A stretch of 64,000 bases of DNA from Sphingobacteriales bacterium (GCA_028288165.1 JAQBOG010000039.1:62001-126000), one strand, 5' to 3'. Positions 35,746-45,268 are shown, counted from the first letter of the stretch. Notes: generated by a model from the sequence alone, not told the origin. A program made the numbers and translations.

Positions 35746-37566
35746 TTACAAATTAAAATATTTCATATATGTCGCTAAATCTTTATCACCACGACCAGAT
35801 AGGCATACAACAACCGTTTCATTGCCTTTAAATTTCATTTTTTCTAAATAAGCTAGCGCATGAGCAGACTCAATAGCGGGAATGATCCCTTCCGTTTGGG
35901 CTAGTAGTAGGCCAGCATCTAAAGATTCTTGATCTGTAATACTTACATATTGAGCTCGTTTAGTTTTGAATAAATGGGCATGTTGCGGGCCAATTCCAGG
36001 ATAGTCTAAACCCGCTGAAATCGAATAAGGTTCAGTTACCTGGCCATCTTCTGTTTGCATCAAGATAGAACGACTACCATGTAAAACACCCTCTCTGCCA
36101 AGTGCTGTAGTTGCTGCTGATTCACCACTATCTACTCCCAATCCGGCTGCTTCTACCGCAATTAATTTAACATGCTCATCATCTAAAAAATTATAGAACA
36201 TACCAATAGCGTTACTACCACCACCCACACAAGCTAAAACATAATCTGGATACTCCGAACCTGTTTTCTCTTTCAATTGCCATTTAGTTTCTTCAGAAAT
36301 AATGGATTGAAAACGTGCAACCATATCCGGATACGGATGAGGTCCCACCACCGAGCCGATAATATAATGAGTGTCTTCAGGATTGTTAATCCAATCCCTC
36401 ATGGCTTCATTAGTAGCGTCTTTTAATGTTTTACTACCAGAAATTGCAGGAACCACCGTAGCTCCCATCATTTTCATCCTGGCTACATTTGGCGCTTGGC
36501 GTTCAATGTCTATTTCACCCATATAAACCACACATTCTAAGCCTTTTAAAGCACAAACTGTTGCGGTTGCAACTCCATGCTGACCAGCACCTGTTTCTGC
36601 AATTATTCGCTTTTTACCCAAGCGTTCAGCTAATAATATCTGCCCGATAGTATTATTTATTTTGTGTGCGCCTGTATGATTTAAATCTTCTCTTTTTAAA
36701 TAAATCTTTGCACCATATTTAGCTGATAATCGCTCAGCTAAAAATAATGGAGAAGGCCTACCCACATAATCTTTTAATAATTGATTAAACTCTTCTTGAA
36801 ATTTTGGTTCATATATTATTTTAAGATATTCCTTCCGTAAATGCTCTACGTTCGGATAAAGCATTTCTGGAATGTATGCACCTCCAAAATCACCGTAATA
36901 ACCTTTTTCGTTTACATTATAACTCATACTTTCTGTTTCCTTAAGGATAGGCCTTAATTTATTAATAGCTAATTTTAATTTTTCAATATCTTTTTTTGCA
37001 GGTTCAGATTCAAAACAACTGTTTAAATCTACTGCATAAAGTCTGTCGTCATTGATTGCCAAAACTTTATCTAAGTTTTCTAATCCCAAACCTCCACTTA
37101 AAAAGTAAGGTTTCGAAAATGTGTATTTTTCCAAAACCTGCCAATTAAATGTTAAGCCAGAGCCACCATGAGCCTTCGTTTTGGTATCGAATAAAAAGTA
37201 ATTCACTGAATCAAGGTATGGTAACAGTTGATTAAAGTCGAATGCTTCATCAACACCAAAAGCTTTGATAACTTCTACTCCAGATTCAGCAATTTTTAAA
37301 CATGTATCAGATGTTTCTGATCCATGTAATTGAACCGCTTGTAAGTGGTACTTTTTGATGTAATCTAAAATTACGGATGCATTTTCATCTACAAAAACGC
37401 CTGTTTTTTTGATGCATGAGGGAATATCCTTGATAGTTTGTTCGTCGATTTCTGCGACAAATCTTTTAGATTTATCATAAAATATGAATCCTATATAATC
37501 AGGATTAAGTAAAACCAAATCCCTGATATTGTCAGGATATTTCATTCCACAAACTTTTATTTTCAT
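35746..37566 (-). CDS. trpFB: Fused phosphoribosylanthranilate isomerase and tryptophan synthase beta chain
   Basis: This is one 606-residue frame containing two full-length enzymes. Residues 1-210 are TrpF ([14 protein letters not shown], with catalytic Cys6, and VDLNSCFE near 180 with catalytic Asp180). Residues 214-606 are Trp[15 protein letters not shown], the PLP lysine 302 in [37 protein letters not shown] and GRGDKDL. The TrpB part begins MSYNVNEKG exactly where free TrpB proteins begin, and AAGGAA lies upstream of that internal ATG (36927), so separate initiation of TrpB is possible. The start overlaps trpD by 4 nt (ATGA). Confidence 0.92.
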   Translation of the reverse strand: MKIKVCGMKYPDNIRDLVLLNPDYIGFIFYDKSKRFVAEIDEQTIKDIPSCIKKTGVFVDENASVILDYIKKYHLQAVQLHGSETSDTCLKIAESGVEVIKAFGVDEAFDFNQLLPYLDSVNYFLFDTKTKAHGGSGLTFNWQVLEKYTFSKPYFLSGGLGLENLDKVLAINDDRLYAVDLNSCFESEPAKKDIEKLKLAINKLRPILKETESMSYNVNEKGYYGDFGGAYIPEMLYPNVEHLRKEYLKIIYEPKFQEEFNQLLKDYVGRPSPLFLAERLSAKYGAKIYLKREDLNHTGAHKINNTIGQILLAERLGKKRIIAETGAGQHGVATATVCALKGLECVVYMGEIDIERQAPNVARMKMMGATVVPAISGSKTLKDATNEAMRDWINNPEDTHYIIGSVVGPHPYPDMVARFQSIISEETKWQLKEKTGSEYPDYVLACVGGGSNAIGMFYNFLDDEHVKLIAVEAAGLGVDSGESAATTALGREGVLHGSRSILMQTEDGQVTEPYSISAGLDYPGIGPQHAHLFKTKRAQYVSITDQESLDAGLLLAQTEGIIPAIESAHALAYLEKMKFKGNETVVVCLSGRGDKDLATYMKYFNL

Positions 37567-38549
37567 GCTACCAGTTTTTTGAAACTATTCAATGCATTTT
37601 TATTAAGCAAAGATTCTTCTGCTTCATAAAAGCAATCTGCAAAAGAGATATCAGGCTTAATCGTCTTGATAGCAAGGGCAGCATTACATAAAACCACATT
37701 GTTTTGTTCAGCAGTTCCTGATCCGTCTAATACCGATGTGAAAATTTTTGCAGATTCTTCAACCGTACTTCCACCGGTGATGGTGTTGGCATTTATATAA
37801 TCAAATCCTAAATTTTTGACCGAGTAGTTCTGTTCGCCTTTATTAGAAAAGGTTTTAAAATCACAGGTTAGTGAAACTTCATCATAACCCTCAAACGCAT
37901 GGATAATAGTGTATTTTTTATCAGATTGCTGATACAAGTAAGCATATAATCGTGCTAGCTCCAAGCTAAATACGCCAACCAATTGGTGTTTCGGCTGAGC
38001 TGGATTAACCATTGGACCTAACATGTTGAAAAACGTTTTCACTCCTAGTTCCCTTCTCAACGGAGCCACATTTTTCATTGCCGGATGAAAAAGAGGTGCA
38101 TGAAGAAAGCAAATTCCGGCGTTATCCAGACTGTTTTTTAATTCATCTACAGCATTTGTAAACTTATATCCTAGATATTCCATCACATTGGAGGACCCAC
38201 AACCAGATGACACCCCGTAATTTCCATGTTTAGCTACTTTATATCCTGCTCCTGAAACTACAAAGGAAGCTAGCGTTGAAATATTGAACGTGTCTTTACC
38301 ATCTCCTCCGGTTCCGCATAAATCTATCAATTCATAATCAGAAAGATCGGTTCGTAAGCAAAGCTCAAGCATGGCATCCCGAAAGCCCCCTAACTCTTCA
38401 ACAGTTATATTGCGCATACAGTAGGCTGCCATAAAAGCAACCATTTGTGAATTATTATATTTCCCTAACGAGATGTGTGTAAAGATTTCCTTAGCCTCTT
38501 GTCGGCTAAAAGTTTTCTGCTCAAACAGATGGTTTAGTATTGTTTTCAT
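37563..38549 (-). CDS. trpD: Anthranilate phosphoribosyltransferase
   Basis: A 328-residue enzyme that joins anthranilate to PRPP, the second dedicated step of tryptophan synthesis. The PRPP-binding region reads [20 protein letters not shown] (about residues 78-97), followed by [37 protein letters not shown], and NMLGPMVNP. It is the first structural gene after the attenuator. trpE, trpG and trpC, usually in the same operon in this phylum, are missing from this locus. Confidence 0.95.
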   Translation of the reverse strand: MKTILNHLFEQKTFSRQEAKEIFTHISLGKYNNSQMVAFMAAYCMRNITVEELGGFRDAMLELCLRTDLSDYELIDLCGTGGDGKDTFNISTLASFVVSGAGYKVAKHGNYGVSSGCGSSNVMEYLGYKFTNAVDELKNSLDNAGICFLHAPLFHPAMKNVAPLRRELGVKTFFNMLGPMVNPAQPKHQLVGVFSLELARLYAYLYQQSDKKYTIIHAFEGYDEVSLTCDFKTFSNKGEQNYSVKNLGFDYINANTITGGSTVEESAKIFTSVLDGSGTAEQNNVVLCNAALAIKTIKPDISFADCFYEAEESLLNKNALNSFKKLVA

Positions 38550-38698
38550 TCCAAGAATATTAGGTAGATATTAACTTACTATATTACTTCTTCTTGTTAG
38601 ATATTTAATACACAAGCAAGTAAAATAATCCACTTAAATTGATATTGTTTGTTTAAAAAGTACAATTTATTTGATTCGTTTTAGAAAAATGGCAAACT

Positions 38699-38725
38699 AA
38701 AAAAGGGTTGCTTTGCAGCAACCCC
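38699..38725 (-). terminator. trp attenuator terminator
   Basis: On the minus strand GGGTTGCT and AGCAACCC form an 8-bp stem with loop GCAA, followed by six T. It lies between the Trp-rich leader frame and trpD. Its 5' arm (GGTTGCTG, 38716-38723) can instead pair with CAGCAATC inside the leader frame (38773-38780), giving the alternative antiterminator. Confidence 0.85.
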
Positions 38726-38757
38726 TTTGTAGTAGTTTCTTTAATGAAAAAAGAACG

Positions 38758-38832
38758 CTAAATACTTTTTATGATTGCTGAAGGATAAGTTTCATGCCAC
38801 CACCAAATAATATGAGCGTTTTTAATTTTCAT
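38758..38832 (-). CDS. trpL: trp leader peptide
   Basis: A 24-codon frame, ATG at 38832 to TAG at 38758. Codons 10-12 are three consecutive TGG (IIWWWHETYPSAIIK in the middle of the peptide). Codons 18-20 (TCA GCA ATC) contain CAGCAATC, complementary over 8 bp (one G-U) to the 5' arm of the terminator downstream. When charged tRNA-Trp is scarce, a ribosome stalled at the Trp codons would leave this segment free to pair and prevent termination. When Trp is plentiful the ribosome covers it and the terminator forms. The role is inferred from this arrangement, which is the classical attenuation design. Confidence 0.85.
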   Translation of the reverse strand: MKIKNAHIIWWWHETYPSAIIKSI

Positions 38833-38839
38833 TGCATAG

Positions 38840-38871
38840 CAAATATGAATAATCTTTTCTTTAGGTGCAAA
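38840..38871 (-). promoter_or_regulatory. Promoter of the trp operon
   Basis: On the minus strand TTTG (38868-38871) lies 20 nt before CATATTTG (38840-38847), matching the Bacteroidota -33 and -7 elements with one mismatch in the latter. Transcription would start around 38835, just ahead of the leader ATG at 38832. Confidence 0.55.
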
Positions 38872-38892
38872 CCTTTTAGGTAATTTTAAAAA

Positions 38893-39780
38893 ATGAAGGC
38901 AAGCAAACGATCCATAAAGTTATTGCGAATACAGAGAACATTCGGAAAGGCCTCCTTTATATTTGCTGGGATACTCTTGGCAGCTTTCGGTTTAAAAGGC
39001 TTTTTACTACCAAATCACTTTATTGATGGAGGCATAACAGGTATTTCTCTATTAGTGAGTAATCTAACCGGACTCCCTGTATCAATTTGGCTTATCGTAT
39101 TTAACATTCCTTTTATTTTTTTGGGTGCCAAACAGATTAATAAACAGTTTGCTATAAATACATCATTGGCCATAATAACGCTAGCCGCCGTCATTTTCTT
39201 TATCGATTTTCCAGTTATGACTAAGGATAAATTACTGATTTCTATCTTCGGTGGCTTCTTTTTAGGATCAGGCATTGGCTTAGCCATTAGAGGCGGATGT
39301 GTAATTGACGGAACAGAAATACTTGCTGTTTACTTAACTCGAAGAAGCTTTTTATCAATCGGTGATATAATCCTTTTGATTAATGTTTTAATCTTCTTAG
39401 TGGCAGCATTTATTTTAGGTAAAGAAACCGCTATGTATTCTATTTTAACCTATTTATCAGCTTCAAAAACAGTCGATTTTATTATCCAGGGAATTGAAGA
39501 ATACACAGGCGTAACCATAGTATCTTCGAAAAGCAAACAAATTAGGGATGTAATTACTAACGTTTTAGGACGTGGTGTAACTATATATAAAGGTGAAAGA
39601 GGGTTTGGCAACTCACAATATCAGAACAAAGATATCGACATTATATTCACTGTGATAACCCGCTTGGAAGTTTCCAGACTAAAAGATGAAGTAACAAAGA
39701 TTGATCATAAGGCATTTATATTTATGAATTCAATAAATGAAACAAAAGGAGGAATTATTAAAAGTCGTCCGCTTCATTAG
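38893..39780 (+). CDS. YitT family membrane protein
   Basis: A 295-residue protein with about five to six membrane helices in residues 18-205 and a C-terminal DUF2179 domain (about 210-290, VTNVLGRGVTIYKGERGFG). Conserved family motifs GFLLPNHFIDGGITGISLL and GCVIDGTEILA are visible. The family occurs widely in Bacteroidota and Firmicutes and has no established transport function. It is divergent from trpL and ends 3 nt before the KirBac gene, so the two form an operon. Confidence 0.88.
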   Translation: MKASKRSIKLLRIQRTFGKASFIFAGILLAAFGLKGFLLPNHFIDGGITGISLLVSNLTGLPVSIWLIVFNIPFIFLGAKQINKQFAINTSLAIITLAAVIFFIDFPVMTKDKLLISIFGGFFLGSGIGLAIRGGCVIDGTEILAVYLTRRSFLSIGDIILLINVLIFLVAAFILGKETAMYSILTYLSASKTVDFIIQGIEEYTGVTIVSSKSKQIRDVITNVLGRGVTIYKGERGFGNSQYQNKDIDIIFTVITRLEVSRLKDEVTKIDHKAFIFMNSINETKGGIIKSRPLH

Positions 39781-39783
39781 TAT

Positions 39784-40719
39784 ATGAGAGAACAAAGTAA
39801 GTTAGGCAACGATCTGGGTTTTGGAGTAAAACCAACGGTAAATGATCAGCCGATTATGAACCGTGATGGGTCAACTAACATAAAAAGGAAAGGCCTCCCT
39901 GTTATTAGAAATGCGGACACTTACAACTCCTTAATTACCATGAGTTGGAGTAAGTTCCTGTTTTTGATTCTAGTTGCTTACCTTGCTATCAATACACTTT
40001 TTGCCTACCTATATATGCTTATCGGTATTGAGCATTTAAATGGTGTAGTGCCCGGTGCTTGGCTTAATAACTTTTTCGATGCATTCTTCTTTTCTGCTCA
40101 AACCATTTCAACGGTAGGTTATGGGCACATCAGTCCGAAAGGTTTCATAACAAGCTTACTAGCTGCTATCGAATCTATGTTAGGTTTACTATCCTTTGCT
40201 TTAGCAACAGGTTTGCTGTATGGGCGATTTTCACGACCGTCTGCTAAAATCATGTATAGCGAAAACATGGTTATTGCACCGTTTGAAGATGGTGAAGCTC
40301 TAATGTTCAGACTTGCCAATTATAGAAGTAATCAACTTATTGAGATAGAAGCACAAGTTCTATTTTCGATGAATGTAAACGAAAATGGTAATGTATTTCG
40401 CAAATACTGGCCCTTGAACTTAGAACGGAATAAAATCAGTATTTTAACTTTAAGTTGGACAGTTGTGCATCCAATAAACAGTGAAAGTCCTTTATGGGAA
40501 TTGACAACGGCCGATCTAAAGGAAAATAAAGCTGAATTTATTATTTTCCTCAAAGCCTTCGATGACACATTTTCTCAAACAGTTCACTCCAGAACTTCCT
40601 ATAGCTATGAAAGAGTTGTTTGGAAAGCAAAATTTAAATCAGCTATTGAAACCGATTCTAACGGCATTTTAACATTGGATATGGGAGCGATCAGCGATTA
40701 TGAACTATTAACTCACTAA
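39784..40719 (+). CDS. Inward-rectifier potassium channel, KirBac type
   Basis: A 311-residue channel. Two membrane helices (about 56-80 and 126-148) flank a pore helix and selectivity filter TVGYG (residues 110-114). The C-terminal cytoplasmic immunoglobulin-like IRK domain follows (about 160-305: NMVIAPFEDGEALMFRLANYRSNQ, LTLSWTVVHPI, SYSYERVVWKAKF). Prokaryotic Kir channels pass K+ and respond to lipids and pH. It sits directly after the YitT gene. Confidence 0.93.
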   Translation: MREQSKLGNDLGFGVKPTVNDQPIMNRDGSTNIKRKGLPVIRNADTYNSLITMSWSKFLFLILVAYLAINTLFAYLYMLIGIEHLNGVVPGAWLNNFFDAFFFSAQTISTVGYGHISPKGFITSLLAAIESMLGLLSFALATGLLYGRFSRPSAKIMYSENMVIAPFEDGEALMFRLANYRSNQLIEIEAQVLFSMNVNENGNVFRKYWPLNLERNKISILTLSWTVVHPINSESPLWELTTADLKENKAEFIIFLKAFDDTFSQTVHSRTSYSYERVVWKAKFKSAIETDSNGILTLDMGAISDYELLTH

Positions 40720-40733
40720 GTTCTAGACTTTTT

Positions 40734-40821
40734 TTGCGTTAGGGGGTGAAGTGAAAATCCTTTTTGCCCTCTTTCTTCGGGCAAAAAGATTGTAACGAAA
40801 CACCCGCTCGAACGCCCAAAT
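40734..40821 (-). repeat. Dispersed intergenic repeat, copy 5
   Basis: TTGCGTTAGGGGGTGAAGTG, AAAATCCTTTTTGCCC, loop, GGGCAAAAAGATTGTAACG, and CCCGCTCGAACGCCCAAAT. The hairpin stem is extended by GCCC/GGGC compared with the other copies. It lies 14 nt after the KirBac stop. Confidence 0.88.
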
Positions 40822-40966
40822 AAATATATTATAGCAATAAGCCCTTCATGAAGTTTGAATCGATATTTTAATTTGCAAGTAACATTTGTTTACAAATTGG
40901 ATCAAACGGCCAACAACAAAGCCTAAATTGTTGCATTATTAAAACAGTTGTATCTAATAATACTTC

Positions 40967-40974
40967 TATTTTTG
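40967..40974 (+). promoter_or_regulatory. -7 box of the mlaEFD operon
   Basis: TATTTTTG matches TAnnTTTG, 17 nt before the mlaE ATG. TTG lies 16 nt upstream, slightly short of the usual spacing. Confidence 0.5.
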
Positions 40975-40991
40975 CGCATCGACTATAAATA

Positions 40992-41804
40992 ATGAGTTCA
41001 CCAAACGGAAATTTGAATCCAAAAACGAGGAAGTATTTTATCTCAAGGAGGGTAGATAGTATATTTATCAGTTTACACGATGTATATCAATTTATCATCC
41101 GGTTTTTTAAAGAAGCGGCACTTCCACCTTATGAACTCAAAGAACTTTCCAGACAATGTTATGAAGTAGGCTACCGCTCACTACCGCTTATTTCATTAAC
41201 TGGTTTCATAACTGGATTCGTTTTTACCAATCAATCGAGACCCTCATTATCGGAGTTTGGAGCAACTTCCTGGCTACCTTCACTTATCTCTATAGCTGTT
41301 GTAAGAGCATTAGCTCCATTAGTAACCGCATTGATAGCTGCCGGAAAAGTTGGTTCGAATATGGGTGCTGAATTGGGCTCAATGAAAGTAACCGAGCAAA
41401 TTGATGCTATGGAAGTTTCAGCAACAAACCCATTTAAATTTCTGGTTGTAACCCGGGTAATGGCAACCACCTTCATGATTCCCTTGCTGGTAGTTTATAC
41501 GGCAATGGTAGGTTTATTGGGCTCATATTTAAGTGTGCACGCGAACGAACAAACTAGCTGGCCAGCATTTTTTACGCAAGTTTTTGAATCAATATCGTTT
41601 CTTGATTTGTTTTCGACCATGATTAAGTCTACCATATTTGGTTTTACAATAGGTTTGGTGGGATGTTATCAGGGATATAATTCGTCAAAAGGAACTGAAG
41701 GAGTTGGTAGAGCCGCAAACTCGGCTGTTGTTGCGGCCATGTTCCTGATTTTTATCGAAGAAATAATTATTGTACAAATTGTAAATGCTATCCGAATAGC
41801 ATAA
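40992..41804 (+). CDS. mlaE: MlaE-type ABC permease
   Basis: A 270-residue integral membrane protein of the MlaE family, the permease of the Mla phospholipid transporter that keeps the outer membrane asymmetric. The N-terminal amphipathic segment, GYRSLPLISLTGFITGFV, the family motif ALAPLVTALIAAGKVGSNMGAELGSMKVTEQIDAMEVSATNP, and the C-terminal GCYQGYNSSKGTEGVGRAANSAVV are present. First gene of a three-gene operon, 8 nt before mlaF. Confidence 0.93.
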   Translation: MSSPNGNLNPKTRKYFISRRVDSIFISLHDVYQFIIRFFKEAALPPYELKELSRQCYEVGYRSLPLISLTGFITGFVFTNQSRPSLSEFGATSWLPSLISIAVVRALAPLVTALIAAGKVGSNMGAELGSMKVTEQIDAMEVSATNPFKFLVVTRVMATTFMIPLLVVYTAMVGLLGSYLSVHANEQTSWPAFFTQVFESISFLDLFSTMIKSTIFGFTIGLVGCYQGYNSSKGTEGVGRAANSAVVAAMFLIFIEEIIIVQIVNAIRIA

Positions 41805-41812
41805 GTATCCTG

Positions 41813-42589
41813 ATGAAGAACAATAACGTTAATATCAATAAAGAAAATCCATTAATTTCTATTCGCGGATTGACTAAATCCTTTGGCGAAATGGATGTTT
41901 TAAAAGGAGTTGACATTGATGTTTATCAGGGAGAAAATTTAGTAGTTCTTGGACGTTCAGGTACTGGAAAATCAGTTCTTATTAAAATAATTTCAGGCTT
42001 ATTACTACCTGACCAGGGCACGGTAATGGTTCTTGGGAAAAACGTTCCCGAATTAAAGGGAAAAGACTTGATTGACCTTAGATTGAAGGTTGGATTTTCT
42101 TTTCAAAATAGTGCTCTGTACGATAGTATGACAGTACGAGAAAACCTTGAATTTCCGTTGGTTAGAAATTTTAGAAAACTAACGAAAGCTGAAGTAAATA
42201 CGTCTGTTGAAGAAGTATTAGATGCCGTAGGATTATCACAAACCATCAATCAAATGCCGTCGGAACTTTCTGGCGGGCAGCGTAAACGGATTGGTATTGC
42301 CAGAACTTTAATTTTAAAACCTGAAATAATGTTGTACGATGAACCTACTGCAGGTTTAGACCCGATAACATGTTTGGATATAAACGGTTTAATTAATGAA
42401 GTCCAAGAAAAGTATAGAACAACATCCATTATTATTACTCATGATTTAACCTGCGCAAAAGCTACAGGCGATCGGATAGCCATGTTGCTTGAAGGTCAAT
42501 TTCAACGTGAAGGAACTTTTGATGAAGTTTTCGAAACGGACGATATAAGGATTAAACCTTTTTATGATTATAACTTTACAGATATATGA
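41813..42589 (+). CDS. mlaF: MlaF-type ABC ATPase
   Basis: A 258-residue ATPase of the Mla transporter. Walker A GRSGTGKS is at residues 47-54, then a Q-loop (SFQNSALYDSMTVREN), the signature LSGGQRKR and Walker B IMLYDEPTAGLDP, and the switch His in IIITHDL. SALYDSMTVREN is characteristic of the Mla/Mkl ATPases. Its stop overlaps the mlaD start by 4 nt (ATGA). Confidence 0.93.
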   Translation: MKNNNVNINKENPLISIRGLTKSFGEMDVLKGVDIDVYQGENLVVLGRSGTGKSVLIKIISGLLLPDQGTVMVLGKNVPELKGKDLIDLRLKVGFSFQNSALYDSMTVRENLEFPLVRNFRKLTKAEVNTSVEEVLDAVGLSQTINQMPSELSGGQRKRIGIARTLILKPEIMLYDEPTAGLDPITCLDINGLINEVQEKYRTTSIIITHDLTCAKATGDRIAMLLEGQFQREGTFDEVFETDDIRIKPFYDYNFTDI

Positions 42590-43578
42590 AATCAGAAAAT
42601 AAACGCTCCGTTTTAGTTGGAATTTTTATACTCGTTGGTATATTATTATTTGTTGGTGGCGTATTAACATTAGGCGGCAAACAAAAGAGATTTGTTAAAA
42701 CTATTACACTAACTGCCATATTTGACAATATCGGCGGGCTACAAACTGGAAGCAATATTTGGTATTCGGGCGTGAAGATTGGCACCGTAAAAAAGATCAA
42801 GTTTACAGGCAATTCCCAAGTAGAGGTAACATTAAATATTGAGGAGGAGTCTCAAAAGTTTATCGGTCGGGATTCGAAAGCACGATTGAGTTCTGATGGT
42901 TTAATTGGGAACAAAATTATTGAAATATATAATGGTAACCCCAGAAATGGCATAGTTGAAGATGGAGACCAGTTGCATGTTGAGAAAGCCTTGAGCACGG
43001 AAGACATGATGAAAACCTTACAGGAAAACAACAAAAATTTGCTCGGCATTACCTCTGATTTTAAATTATTAAGTCTAAAAATTAAACGTGGGGAAGGTAC
43101 TATTGGCGCTTTTTTATCAGATTCGCTTTTAGCCGAACACTTCAAAAGCATCGTATCGAATTTGCAGATGGCATCTACAAATACAAACAATGTTACCCAA
43201 CAAGTTTCTAAATTTGCATCTAAGCTCAATAACAAAAGCGGCCTTGCAAACCAGCTACTTACGGATACCGCTGTTTTCAGGAATTTGAAAACCTCGGTTG
43301 CTGAACTTCATAAAGCAACCACATCTGCTGCTTTATTATCTGAAAATTTAAAAAATGTAAGCAACCGCTTAGATGATAAAAATAATGCTATAGGGGTTTT
43401 ATTAAATGATCCGGAGGCTGCTGCTACCTTAAAAGGCACACTCGGGAATTTAGAGACAAGCACTAAAAAACTAGATGAAAATATGGAGGCTTTACAACAT
43501 AACTTCCTTTTAAGAGGTTTTTTCAAAAAGAAGGCTAAACAACAGCTTAAAGACAGTTTAGCTGTCTCCCAAAAATAA
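42586..43578 (+). CDS. mlaD: MlaD-type MCE domain protein
   Basis: A 330-residue protein. A single N-terminal membrane helix (about 8-27) anchors it in the inner membrane, followed by one MCE domain (about 36-115: ATIFDNIGGLQTGSNIWYSG, KIGTVKKIKF) that binds phospholipid in the periplasm, and a helical C-terminal tail of about 180 residues (longer than in E. coli MlaD). The longer tail resembles MCE proteins that build an extended tube. MlaB and MlaC partners are not in the operon. Confidence 0.9.
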   Translation: MKSENKRSVLVGIFILVGILLFVGGVLTLGGKQKRFVKTITLTAIFDNIGGLQTGSNIWYSGVKIGTVKKIKFTGNSQVEVTLNIEEESQKFIGRDSKARLSSDGLIGNKIIEIYNGNPRNGIVEDGDQLHVEKALSTEDMMKTLQENNKNLLGITSDFKLLSLKIKRGEGTIGAFLSDSLLAEHFKSIVSNLQMASTNTNNVTQQVSKFASKLNNKSGLANQLLTDTAVFRNLKTSVAELHKATTSAALLSENLKNVSNRLDDKNNAIGVLLNDPEAAATLKGTLGNLETSTKKLDENMEALQHNFLLRGFFKKKAKQQLKDSLAVSQK

Positions 43579-43620
43579 ATTTAAACCATAATATTCTTAC
43601 ATTTTCATCTGCTAAAAGGA

Positions 43621-44523
43621 ATGAAAATTGAGATGCTTAAGTATCATTTACTTAAAAAGCATATTATGGACTTAGTTTCAGAAAAAGAACCACAAAAACA
43701 GGAACATCAACCCGGTGTTGAGAAGGAAATGACTCCTTCTCCTGAATATGTCAGGAAAAACTATAAAGCATCTGGAAAACTTCAGGCTAAAACAGCATTA
43801 ATTACCGGTGGTGATAGTGGTATCGGCCGGTCTGTTGCCGTACACTTTGCAAAAGAAGGCGCTGATGTAGCTATTATATATCTAGAAGAAAATACTGATG
43901 CTGAAGAAACCAAACGATTAGTCGAATCTGAAGGTCGGAAATGCATACTCTTAAGGGGAGATGTGAGCCAAAAAGCTTTCTGCATTACAGCGATTGAACA
44001 AACGGTGAAAGAGCTTGGCGGACTTAACATATTGGTAAATAATGCTGCAAAGCAATTTCCTCAAGAAGAGTTAGAATCAATCGATGAACAGCAACTCGAA
44101 ACTACTTTCAAAACAAATATTTTCCCTTATTTCTATCTGTCCCAGGAGGCTCTTAAGCATCTACAAGATGGGGATACCATCATCAACACCACATCAGTAA
44201 CTGCATACCGTGGAAGTGAGCATTTGATTGATTATTCTGCCACCAAAGGTGCTATCGTTACTTTTACAAGATCGCTATCCAAAAATTTAGCACAAAAAAA
44301 CATTCGAGTTAACGCCGTGGCACCTGGCCCAATCTGGACTCCTTTAATCGTTTCTACATTTGAAGAGGAAAAGATTAAAAGCTTTGGGCAAGATACGCCG
44401 ATGGGCAGAGCTGGCCAACCTTCAGAAGTTGGACCGGCTTATGTATTTCTTGCCTCAGAGGACTCATCTTATATTACTGGACAAATCATCCATGTAAATG
44501 GTGGTGAAATTGTAAATGGTTAA
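43621..44523 (+). CDS. SDR family oxidoreductase
   Basis: A 300-residue short-chain dehydrogenase. A polar N-terminal extension (about 45 residues, with PSPEYVRKNYKASGKLQ) precedes the Rossmann domain: TGGDSGIGR (NAD(P)-binding), NNAAK, a catalytic Ser in NTTSVTAYRG, YSATKGA (Tyr and Lys), and PGPIWTPLI. This extended form is the YhdF/YhxD general-stress type, annotated as glucose 1-dehydrogenase-like without firm substrate. A second ATG at 43666 (MDLVSEKEPQ) is a good alternative start, because AAAGGA touches the first ATG with no spacer. Confidence 0.85.
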   Translation: MKIEMLKYHLLKKHIMDLVSEKEPQKQEHQPGVEKEMTPSPEYVRKNYKASGKLQAKTALITGGDSGIGRSVAVHFAKEGADVAIIYLEENTDAEETKRLVESEGRKCILLRGDVSQKAFCITAIEQTVKELGGLNILVNNAAKQFPQEELESIDEQQLETTFKTNIFPYFYLSQEALKHLQDGDTIINTTSVTAYRGSEHLIDYSATKGAIVTFTRSLSKNLAQKNIRVNAVAPGPIWTPLIVSTFEEEKIKSFGQDTPMGRAGQPSEVGPAYVFLASEDSSYITGQIIHVNGGEIVNG

Positions 44524-44531
44524 TCCGAAAC

Positions 44532-44563
44532 AAAATCCTGCTTCACAATTTGAACAGGATTTT
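44532..44563 (+). terminator. Terminator of the SDR gene
   Basis: AAAATCCTG and CAGGATTTT form a 9-bp stem with a 14-nt loop, followed by GTTTATTTTT, 9 nt after the stop. Confidence 0.7.
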
Positions 44564-44617
44564 GTTTATTTTTATTATACTTGAGGTATTATAGATTTAT
44601 AGGTTTAAAAACTATAC

Positions 44618-45268
44618 ATGAGTCAGGCATTAGTAGAAGAATATATTCAAGCAGGCGATGCTAAGGCTTTAGAAAGCTTGTTACAAACCAATCCAGCTCT
44701 GGCAACTGAATCAACAAGCCACCAGGTATCACCCTTAATGCTATGTTGTTACTACAAGAAGCCCGAACTCGCCGTCATAGTTGCGAACCATTTAACAAAC
44801 ATCTCTTTCTACGAAGCTGCTTCTATAAACCGAGTTGATCTGGTAGCGAAGCATTTACATCAATCCCCTGATCTCATTGAAGAATATTCTAGTGATGGCT
44901 TTACAGGTTTGGGATTAGCCGCTTACTTTGGGAATGAGGATGTAACTCGTTACCTTCTTTTAAATGGTAGCAACCCCAATATTCCATCGCAAAATGGATA
45001 TAATGTCTTCCCGATCCACTCCGCTATCGCTAACAACCACACTATAATTGCTAAAATGCTTTTAGAAGCCGGGGCAAATGTAAATGTACAACAAATGGCG
45101 GCTGTTACACCTTTACACTCTGCCGCAAAAAACGGAAATATAGATCTTATTATATTATTACTAGAAGCTGGAGCGGATATTACCGTTGAAATGGAGGGTG
45201 GCAAAATACCTGCAGATTTGGCCGCTGAGCAAGGCTTTACAGAACTTGCTAAAATTCTTGCTTTTTAG
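44618..45268 (+). CDS. Ankyrin repeat protein
   Basis: A 216-residue protein with about five ankyrin repeats. The clearest are at about 86-118 (DGFTGLGLAAYFGNEDVTRYLLLNGSNPN), 124-155 and 160-190 (TPLHSAAKNGNIDLIILLLEAGAD). It has no signal peptide, so it should be a cytoplasmic binding protein; its partner is unknown. Its stop TAG overlaps the stop TAA of the convergent pspC-like gene by two bases. Confidence 0.88.
   Translation: MSQALVEEYIQAGDAKALESLLQTNPALATESTSHQVSPLMLCCYYKKPELAVIVANHLTNISFYEAASINRVDLVAKHLHQSPDLIEEYSSDGFTGLGLAAYFGNEDVTRYLLLNGSNPNIPSQNGYNVFPIHSAIANNHTIIAKMLLEAGANVNVQQMAAVTPLHSAAKNGNIDLIILLLEAGADITVEMEGGKIPADLAAEQGFTELAKILAF

Noticed and set aside
38550-38698. Possible second promoter between the trp attenuator and trpD
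   Set aside because: Some TTTG and TA-rich words occur, but none at proper spacing on the minus strand.
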